64,000 bases of DNA from Cyrtodaria siliqua (lineage: Eukaryota; Mollusca; Bivalvia; Adapedonta; Hiatellidae). The position numbers and the translations under genes were made by a program. Each line of letters opens with the position of its first letter. The stretch's first letter is position 1. The stretch covers positions 229,178-293,177 of the forward strand of contig JAWPHD010001810.1 of NCBI GenBank assembly GCA_037043455.1, in the 5' to 3' direction. This document shows positions 56,601 through 64,000 of the stretch, piece after piece. The notes below the pieces were generated by a model. The model was not told the origin of the DNA, did no database searches, and worked only from the letters and a program-made list of their open reading frames with translations.

Positions 56601-59600
56601 CTGACGTTATTTTACTACATAGCCTATTATACAGTTAAAACTGATACACCGTCAGTTGTCAATGATTCAACGTGGACAATCAAATACAATGTATTTTTGC
56701 TCGTTTTCAGCTTCTAGAAAAACTAACAGAAGACGTGGTAGCATTCAAGCCCATGCCCGAGCTAAAAATCCCCCAAGCCCGAATCCTGATGATCGGTCCC
56801 GTGGGTGCGGGCAAGTCGAGTTTCTACAACACGATCAACTCAATATTCAAGGGTCGTATTACAAACAGGGCTTGCAGTGGCAGTGCTGAACAAAGCCTTA
56901 CCACAATGGTGACTATACGTATAAATAAAATATGGCTAGTCAGCCTTCCAGTTAAGGACGGCTCCTGTATATTTTGGGTTGAAGATCGAGGTCAAGGTCA
57001 CAAGCTAAAATGGAAGCAATGGACACATGTCTTGATCAAAGGGAAATAAATTGTAAACATTCGGGAACATTCACAAATGAAATTATATTCTAAATTATAT
57101 TTCTAAATCGTGTTCGTTTTTAAGCTTTCAGGTAAAACAATTTTAACTTATCCATCATTATTACAGTATAATATAGTATATATTAGGAGGGAAAAAACGC
57201 ATTGGCATTTATTTCAAAAACTGTACCGCTCCCTCTAGAAAAAAAGGGAAATTGAAGATATGTTCGTATGTAGTGTGGAAAGGGAATTTATACAACGAGG
57301 AAATGTTAAGTCTGTTTTATCTCCTAGTCGAAGCTCACGTTTGGTTGTTTTTTCCCAGTACACCCAGTACCGAGTTCGAGTCAGTTCAGGGGCCACTCTT
57401 AATTTCCGGTTGTGTGACACTAGGGGTCTGGAGGAGTCACAGGGACTCGATAATGTGGAGTGTAACTACCTTCTGGACGGCAATGTACCAGATTACTATC
57501 AGGTATGTAACAACATTATCTGATGAGACATCATGAGTGTAAATTTCTACCTTATGGACGGCAATGTTCCGGATTACTACCAGGTATGTAACATCATTGG
57601 ATGTATCTACCTTATGGACGGCAATGTTCCGGATTACTACCAGGTATGTAACATCATTGGATGTATCTACCTTATGGACGGCAATGTTCCGGACTACTAC
57701 CAGGTATGTAACATCATTGGATGTATCTACCTTATGGACGGCAATGTTCCGGTATGTAACATCATTGGATGTATCTACCTTATGGACGGCAATGTTCCGG
57801 ACTACTACCAGGTATGTAACATCATTGTATGTATCTACCTTATGGACGGCAATGTTCCGGACTACTACCAGGTATGTAACATCATTGTATGTATCTACCT
57901 TATGGACGGCAATGTTCCGGACTACTACCAGGTATGTAACATCATTGTATGTATCTACCTTATGGACGGCAATGTTCCGGACTACTACCAGGTATGTAAC
58001 ATCATTGGATGTATCTACCTTATGGACGGCAATGTTCCGGTATGTAACATCATTGGATGTATCTACCTTATGGACGGCAATGTTCCGGACTACTACCAGG
58101 TATGTAACATCATTGTATGTATCTACCTTATGGACGGCAATGTTCCGGACTACTACCAGGTATGTAACATCATTGGATGTAACTACCTTCTGGATATCAA
58201 TGTTCCGGATAACTACCAGGTATGTAACATCATTGGATGTAACTACCTTATGGACGGCAATGTTCCGGACTACTACCAGGTATGTAACATCATTGGATGT
58301 AACTACCTTATGGACGGCAATGTTCCGGACTACTACCAGGTATGTAACATCATTGTATGTATCTACCTTATGGACGGCAATGTTCCGGACTACTACCAGG
58401 TATGTAACATCATTGGATGTAACTACCTTATGGACGGCAGTGTTCCGGACTACTACCAGGTATGTAACATCATTGGATGTAACTACCTTCTGGATATCAA
58501 TGTTCCGGATAACTACCATGTGCGTGAAATAGGAGTATGTGTCGACACAATGACCGAATATAACCTCGATTGTAACTAATGTTTCAAGGTACTACCATGT
58601 GGGTGAAATAAGAGTATGTGTGGACGCAATGACTCGATATAACCTCGGGTGTAACTAAATAATGTTCCGGATTACTACCATGTGGCTGAAATAAGGTGTG
58701 TATGGACAACGTGGGTGAAATAAGAGTATGTGTGGACAACGTGGGTGAAATAAGAGTATGTGTGGACAACGTGGGTGAAATAAGAGTATGTGTGGGGACA
58801 ATGACTCGATATAACCTCGGGTGTAACTAATGTTTCAAATTACTTCCATATTGGTAAAATAGGAGTATGTGCGGACGCATTGATTCAATAGAACCTCGGG
58901 TGTAACTAACTAATGTTCCGGATTACTACCATGTGGCTGAAATAAAGAGTATGTGTGGACACAATGACTGGATATAACCTCGAGTATAACTAATGTTCCG
59001 GATAACTACCATGTGCGTGAAATAAGAGTATGTGTCGACACAATGACTGGATATAACCTCGATTGTAACTAATGTTTCAAGGTACTACCATATGGGTGAA
59101 ATAAGAGTATGTGTGGACACAATGACTCGATATAACCTCGGGTGTAACTAAATAATGTTCCGGATTACTACCATGTGGCTGAAATAAGGTGTGTATGGAC
59201 AACCTGGGTGAAATAAGAGTATATGTGGACAACGTGGGTGAAATAAGAGTATGTGTGGACAACGCGGGTGAAATAAGAGTATGTGTGGACAACGTGGGTG
59301 AAATAAGAGTATGTGTGGACACAATGACTCGATATAACCTCGAGTGTAACTGATGTTCCGGATTACTACCATGTGGCTGAAATAAGGTGTGTATGGACAA
59401 CCTGGTGAAATAAGAGTATGTGTGGACACAATGACTCGATATAACCTCGAGTATTACTAATGTTTCAAGTTACTACCATGTGTTTGAAATTAGAGTATGT
59501 GTGGACGCATTGACTCGATATAACCTCGGGTGTAACTAAATAATGTTCCGGATTATTACCATGTGGCTGAAATAAAGTGTGTGAGGACAACTTGGGTGAA

Positions 59601-62327
59601 ATAAGAGTATGTGTGGGGACAATGACTCGATATAACCTCGCGTGTAACTAATGTTTCAAATTACTCTCATATGGGTAAAATAAGAGTTTGTGTTGACGCA
59701 TTGATTCGATATAACCTCGGGTGTAACTAAATAATGTTCCGGATTGCTACCATGTGGCTGAAATAAGGTGTGTATGGACAACGTGGGGGATATAAGAGTA
59801 TGCGTGGACAACGTGGGTGAAATAAGCATATGTGTGGACACACTGACTCGATATAACCTCGAGTGTAACTAATGTTGCGGATAACTACCATGTGGCTGAA
59901 ATAAGAGTATGTGTGGACACAATGACTCGATATAACCTCGGGTGTAACTAATGTTCCGCATAACTACCATGTGGGTGAAATAAGAGTATGCACACTAATT
60001 TTGATATATATGTTTTACGATGTATGACAGACGAAATAAATTAATATTGTATTTCAGTTTAATCCTTCATCACCAATAACACCCGACACCGCCGGATTCA
60101 TCAGTAAGCCGTCGGCAGGTGACAAGGTACATTGTGTGGCGTTTGTGATAGACGCAACTACTCTAGATGTCATGCCGGCGAAAGTTCTCCAGAAGATGAA
60201 AAGTTTCCAGACAATGATGAACCAAAAAGGTTAGATTTAAAACTACGTGTTGGAATGTTTGCAAATCTTGAACATTATTAATGTTTGTTTTTTCTACATT
60301 TGGCCAGATCTTATTAACATAACGTTCGAGCGGCATACTTAATTTGCATACTATTTTTTAAATGTGGTTTTACGTCCCATTTACACGTCATATTTGGTTA
60401 TATTGGGACAACCTCGAAGGGAGATGAGATGAAGTGTGAACAAGATATTGCGGACACCCCATTAGATTTAATCATTAATCTTACCTTTTCATAAAATCAA
60501 ATCTTTTAACTATATAATTATAATTGACATAGACCTAGCTAGTCATACCAATCAGAATTTAGTTGCCGGGCAATAAAGCTTTATCACAAGGGTGAAATAA
60601 AGCGTCAAAAAAGCCATATCACGGAAATAACCGAATGTTTATCTCGTTTCTTTTACCGGAGTGACACGGAAATTACCGATTAGTTATGATTGTATACGAT
60701 TTGTCACGCGTATGGTTTGTCGTCTGCGTTTCAGTTGCTTCCATCCTGTTTAGGCGTCAGATGATTCGCTATGGAATCATTATCCGTGGATGAAATAACC
60801 ACTTATGACCATTTATTTTCGTGATAAGACAATTTCAAATTCAATGTCGTTGATTTTAAATCGGGAAAAAATAAAAGTTATGTATCACTTACGCGATTGA
60901 CATGAACGCATCAGATGGATTAGATCTACATTGTTTCACCCACCCACCCCCCCACTCCCCCAACTTCCTCCCACCACCCCACCTCCCCCTTCCCACTGGA
61001 AAACAGCGTAGTGAGTTACCTGAAGCTGACAGTTCAACAAATTCATTGCTGAAGTATATGATAAATATATATTTTTTTCATATCACACCCTGTATCAGGC
61101 CCTCGTCTTATATTAGCCCTAGAGCTAAATATGTGATATGAAAAAAGCCATTTATAATTCTCTCTATCACGGCGTATATAAAATGTGCTTATTATCTGAA
61201 TATATCATAAATTCTACATCATTACCCTCTCAGATTGCCGGTAGTCACTTAACAAATAAGCAACAAAAAAAAGTCATATTAATGATCGCCTCTGATTCAG
61301 AAATCTTTCGTAAATCGGATAAATATAAGTAGATACAAAATTCGAACAAGAAATTCATAGAATTTATAAAACGTAGTCAGCCAATAAAAACATTTAAAAT
61401 AAAAACACGTACATGGACAAATAATAATTCAGACATTCAGAAGTAAAATTCACGACAACACAAACAAAATAGGAGGTCGCCTTGAAACTGTTTATATGTA
61501 TATTCCAACCGATATTCCAACAACTTTTCAAAACTTCGAAACCAATTGTAACCAAATATTGTTTGGGAGATGGCGAGAGTCTGGGGTGAAGCAGTGCAAG
61601 TGTGTACACAATATGCATATCCGTCATCAAAGATGGCTGCCGTTACTAATACCCCATCTGTAAATACATCCTAAAAAATATATTCCAGAAAATGCAGAGC
61701 CAATTTTTTTTTATCTCCTTGAAATACCATTGCAGATTCAAGTTTGTACACATATAGTTCCTGTGTGCAAAAACCGGGTTTCTATATAGACTTATGGACA
61801 TATGGACTTGAACCATATCACACTCGCCTTACTTAAAGCTGTCCTTAAATCAGCTACAAGCCAAGAACAATACAAAAATAGGAAATAATCATGAGCTGTT
61901 TCTGTTTTCAAATTCACATTTTCCCCCGCAAAGTGTGTTGATTCCAGGACATGGCTCTTGTCTAAATACAATGTTTTTATTTTAATACTGACTTTCTTTA
62001 ACTTTTCTAGGTATTCCGCAGTCGATTCTTTTGACTAAAGTCGACAAACTTTGCAAAGAAGTTCAATCTGACGTATCTAACGTGTACAAAAGCGACGCCG
62101 TTATGGAACACGTGGAAAAGGCACTTCAGATACTCGGACTTCCACGTGGTAATGTGCTTCCAGTGAAGAACTACGAGAACGAGGTTCAGCTTGAAGAAAA
62201 CATCAGTATCTTGGCTCTGTTTGCACTAGGCCAGATGCTCAACTCAGCTGAAGATTTCATGGAAAATCTTTACGACAGAATGACACCAGAAGAAACAGGC
62301 ATTCGAAAATTAAACATAAAGGACTGA
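52402..62327 (+). CDS. IFI44-like: IFI44-like TLDc-GTPase gene, copy 2, intact (six coding exons)
   Basis: Exons 52402-52927, 53771-53832, 56711-56908, 57359-57502, 60058-60229 and 62011-62327 join to 1419 nt and a 472-residue protein, near the usual IFI44/IFI44L length of about 450. Order: TLDc domain at residues 1-172 (GGYTSISW, AFLFRL, GPTFGGNNDL), PWR…TW linker, Walker A GPVGAGKS at 225-232, CDTRG at 282-285, HCVAFVID around 335, TKVD at 376-379. Family members are predicted GTP-binding cytoplasmic proteins induced in antiviral responses; in bivalves the role is inferred from relatives. ATG 52402 is chosen because TAA lies in frame six bases upstream. All introns are GT-AG with phases 1, 0, 0, 0, 1. 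Introns 1, 2 and 4 hold large repeats. Candidate poly(A) signals: ATTAAA 62362, AATAAA 62602. Confidence 0.9.
52928..53770. other. Intron 1 of copy 2, with expanded simple repeats at 53340-53670
   Basis: The intron is 843 nt. 53340-53410 holds a (accaatgt/accaatggt)n run, then (agcagt)n and (agc)n to about 53522, then (att)n mixtures to about 53670. Copy 1 has (tta)n and (agt)n at the same place. The alanine/valine-rich open frame here comes from the triplets. Confidence 0.85.
53771..53832 (+). CDS. Copy 2 exon 2: linker exon
   Basis: Acceptor 'tttattgcag', donor AAG|GTATTT. The 62 nt encode the same (D)GKRTPTIVTPWRKTPTWNTK as copy 1 with no change, the most conserved exon of the pair. Confidence 0.8.
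53853..53999 (+). repeat. Degenerate tandem copies of exon 2 plus donor (copy 2)
   Basis: Starts with 'tctggaaagagaaaaccaag' and 'acatggaatacaaaaGTctt', repeating exon 2 and its donor. A third, shortened unit ('gaaatgagaacatcaaaaagacc') follows. A 1-bp indel has shifted the frame that stays open in copy 1. Confidence 0.75.
54000..56710. other. Rest of intron 2 of copy 2
   Basis: No gene is seen. It carries the TIR element at 54783-55582. The stretch 54816-56485 is missing from copy 1 (junction 8104/8105). The remainder is collinear with copy 1. Confidence 0.7.
54783..55582. mobile_element. TIR element with two divergent tRNA-like segments, copy b
   Basis: The ends 'ggctttaaagctacagac' and 'gtctatagctttaaggcc' are inverted. 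It is homologous to 40238-41082, sharing 'gtaggcgtgtctttat', 'ttcaccagctcatg' and 'gaaactacttcacacgtgac'. tRNA-like segments lie on minus at about 54985-55056 ('cctcagtggtaagc', 'gtgtgttcgagac') and on plus at 55323-55402 ('gtagtggtaaa', 'ggttcaagtcccg') followed by a T-run. A stub of its left end survives in copy 1 at 8074-8104. Confidence 0.7.
56711..56908 (+). CDS. Copy 2 exon 3: P-loop exon
   Basis: Acceptor 'cgttttcag', 198 nt, phase 0 both sides, Walker A GPVGAGKSS. The encoded residues are almost the same as in copy 1 (one Cys/Ser change near the end). Confidence 0.9.
56909..57358. other. Intron 3 of copy 2, nothing else seen
   Basis: The intron is 450 nt, starts GTGACT and ends 'ttttttcccag', and is collinear with copy 1. 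Confidence 0.75.
57359..57502 (+). CDS. Copy 2 exon 4: G3 exon and repeat seed
   Basis: 48 codons with CDTRG, ending DGNVPDYYQ, then CAG|GTATGT, a strong 5' splice site. Reading through the donor in the same frame gives VCNNII and then two stops (TGA TGA at 57524), after which the same frame is open again for over 1 kb of repeats. Confidence 0.9.
57503..58520 (+). repeat. Minisatellite of 60-bp units copied from the exon 4/intron 4 boundary (copy 2)
   Basis: Besides the true junction at 57503 there are 14 further exact CAG|GTATGT sites (57583, 57643, 57703, 57811, 57871, 57931, 57991, 58100, 58160, 58220, 58280, 58340, 58400, 58460). Two shortened 48-bp units end CCG|GTATGT. Each unit encodes LMDGNVPDYYQVCNII in the exon 4 reading frame. 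All unit lengths are multiples of three, so 57533-58579 stays open in that frame, and also in another plus frame and on the minus strand. Units are nearly identical, which points to recent amplification. Confidence 0.95.
58521..59990 (+). repeat. Exon-4-derived 79-bp type repeats with a 30-bp subrepeat (copy 2)
   Basis: Type A units as in copy 1 ('gtgtaactaatgttccgg', 'gtgaaataagagtatgtgtg', 'atgactcgatataacctcg'). A 30-bp piece 'gtgtggacaacgtgggtgaa'+'ataagagtat' is multiplied at about 58700-58790 and 59195-59310. The type B units that dominate copy 1 are absent here. Confidence 0.85.
60058..60229 (+). CDS. Copy 2 exon 5: middle of the G domain
   Basis: Acceptor 'gtatttcag', 172 nt, ends before GTTAG. 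Reads FNPSSPITPDTAGFISKPS… and HCVAFVIDATTLDVMP. Three residues differ from copy 1 (N/G, I/V, N/T). The exon lacks its own ATG, so it is easily missed. Confidence 0.9.
60230..62010. other. Intron 5 of copy 2, with half a foldback element at 61077-61144
   Basis: The intron is 1781 nt. A C-rich patch lies at about 60938-60995 and a foldback remnant ('catatcacaccctgtatcag…tatgtgatatgaaaa') at 61077-61144. Otherwise collinear with copy 1; no gene is seen. Confidence 0.7.
62011..62327 (+). CDS. Copy 2 exon 6: TKVD motif and C-terminus
   Basis: Acceptor 'cttttctag'. Reads IPQSILLTKVDKLCKEV… to KLNIKD and TGA. Length 317 nt, identical to copy 1. The 3' UTR begins immediately; ATTAAA is at 62362-62367 and AATAAA at 62602-62607. 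Confidence 0.9.
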
Positions 62328-64000
62328 AAAACATAAAAAAGACTGAAGAACACAAAGTAGCATTAAATATTACTGCTGTCAAGTTCACAATAGCACGTTT
62401 TTAAAGTTTGTTTTTTGATAAAATTTAACCCCAACAATATTAATGACAATATACACAAAAATATATATACTCAATTTACTTAATTGTAGATCTGCAGTTT
62501 GTGATTTGAACGATAGGGCAGTCTCGTTTTCGTTCTAAGATTGCACTTCTCTGCCAGCATACACACATACAGACAGAAACGAACGCGTACTAACAATATA
62601 AAATAAAGAAACTATGTTACTGCCTTTTTATATCAATTTTATTTGTGACTTTAGCCGAGGATCTGCCAATTTAAAAGTGGAAGATTCCATACTTATTTTC
62701 AAACAATTGTATAGACGAATGAAGGAATGAAATGACTTAAATTCCTAACTACCAGTTTTCACTCAGAAACATAGAGGTGCCCGGATAACAAACTATCATA
62801 TTATTATCTTTTCTAGATTCTACAGAAAGCTCACTTTCATTTTTGATTAATTTGCCGTGTTAGATGTCCCTGAAAATCCCCCGGGACGATTTGAGAAAGA
62901 CACGTGCTAACAAACTCTTCCCTATATAAGACTCTGCAAATTCGCAACCTGCAAAGATCGCAGCCACTCTGATTAAAACTGACTACATTTTGGGTGCTGA
63001 TACTTTAGTTATAATCTCTTAGTCGCGTAATTATACCTCTAGAGGTTCTAGAGTAATAGCGATAACAAACTTCTTTTCTTTTAATAATCGTTGCGGTCAT
63101 CTTGGATTTTGCCGGAAGTTTAATTTCATTTTGAACCAATAGAGCATTGGGGTGGTGGATGTGCTGTGATCGTTACGTGCTAAATAAGACCAAATCACGT
63201 TGTGGCTATCAATTTAAAGAAGCACGCGAGAATCTACCTGGTGCATCCGTTCGTGTAGCATCACTTCTGATATTTGGATGTACGGACAGCGGCAGCCTCC
63301 ATAAGTCGCGGAGTTTGTTATATTCGTATGAAGATTCTTTTCAACAGCAATCACAAACAATTAACATGATTGATATGCCTCTCGTGTATTCAATGTTTCT
63401 TTAAATAATAGTTCCAGTAATTTAATTCAATCAATACTGTGGAAGCTGCAGTTCAGCTGAACAAACATACCTGGTAGATAAATACTGAAAAAATGGATCA
63501 CTTAGCCGTAAACCGACGTTTTCGTATCAGTTCAACTTTTATAATTAATATAGAACACTGTTTGTACGAGTATTAGCAAAAAGAAAATAGTTACTCCGAT
63601 AGAGAGTGTGTCTTACACATACAACATAATTATGTAACTGCTTTAATCGTCACGTGTTTTGGAAGATCTTTGAATATTAACCCTTATCCCGCTACATATA
63701 TATAATGGACGGTTCTTTCTTTCGATTAAGACCATTCCATTTATGTGACAAAGGGGTGTTTTGGGGAAAATGACTGATCAGGACATTGTAAACCCTGATC
63801 GGCCTTACTCGCAGGCTGATCTGGGTTTACAATGGACGCAAAGGCTATTATAGTCGTGCTTAGCGGGTTAAATATTAATAGTTGCTGTATCCGAGTCGTA
63901 TAATCCAGCTTTGTAGTTAAAACATTAGTTTATGCTTTTTGTAACTCCAAACGCCAATGCATTACAAATATGCTTATGTTTGCATGCATCATCACACTCA
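62328..64000. other. 3' flank of copy 2; Y2 homology ends at about 63538; hairpin at 63784-63834
   Basis: Collinear with 17186-18408 until about 63538. Beyond that the sequence is unique in the window. A 21-bp-armed hairpin ('cattgtaaaccctgatcggc' against 'gctgatctgggtttacaatg') lies at 63784-63834, resembling the tip of a foldback element. No gene is seen. Confidence 0.6.

Noticed and set aside
57437..58519. 360-codon minus-strand frame over the exon-4 repeats
   Set aside because: It is the antisense of near-identical 60-bp units; any stop-free unit gives long frames in several directions.

Overview
The window looks like A+T-rich, repeat-dense animal genomic DNA, most likely from a bivalve mollusc. 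The basis is the interrupted genes with GT-AG introns, the tRNA-derived SINE-like pieces, a LINE 3' end, foldback MITEs, and the 'gttgcgcatatc…gttccggttgaatgat' and 'aaggtcaaggtcac' repeat families that I associate with bivalve genomes. The assignment to bivalves is an inference; species cannot be read from the sequence.

The only convincing protein-coding content is two tandem paralogues of an interferon-induced protein 44-like (IFI44/IFI44L) gene, both on the + strand. They have the same six-coding-exon structure: a TLDc-domain exon, a short linker exon, a Walker-A exon, a DxxG exon, a middle G-domain exon and a TKxD/C-terminal exon. Copy 2 (52402-62327) is open throughout; its six exons add up to 1419 nt, or 472 codons plus stop. 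Copy 1 (5812-17185) has the same exons, but a 2-nt net insertion breaks the TLDc exon, so it is a pseudogene or at best encodes a shortened GTPase-only product.

Layout: block X1 (1-4144); a 147-bp tandem repeat carrying AGGTCA half-sites (about 4146-4975); block Y1 with gene copy 1 (about 5126-18408); a decayed LINE 3' end (about 18965-19900); block X2, a second copy of X1 (20341-24091); a 4.16-kb element with about 530-bp terminal inverted repeats, CACGGTG ends and a GATCT 5-bp target duplication (24980-29141); a 5.5-kb minisatellite of 37-bp units (M1, about 32215-37724); zinc-finger-linker remnants and 0.6-kb tandem units (39600-42250); a second 37-bp minisatellite (M2, about 42330-46205) that inverts near 45450; unassigned bivalve-type repeats (46206-51560); and block Y2 with gene copy 2 (about 51697-63538).

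The most unusual signal is that the tandem repeats in intron 4 of both genes are built from the end of exon 4 itself. Each 60-64 bp unit repeats the last codons of the exon together with the CAG|GTATGT 5' splice site, and the following 77-79 bp units also derive from exon 4. The same behaviour on a smaller scale (an exon edge copied in tandem) occurs at exon 2 and exon 1. The two large intergenic minisatellites share a 37-bp period and about 60% consensus identity, so they appear to have a common ancestor.
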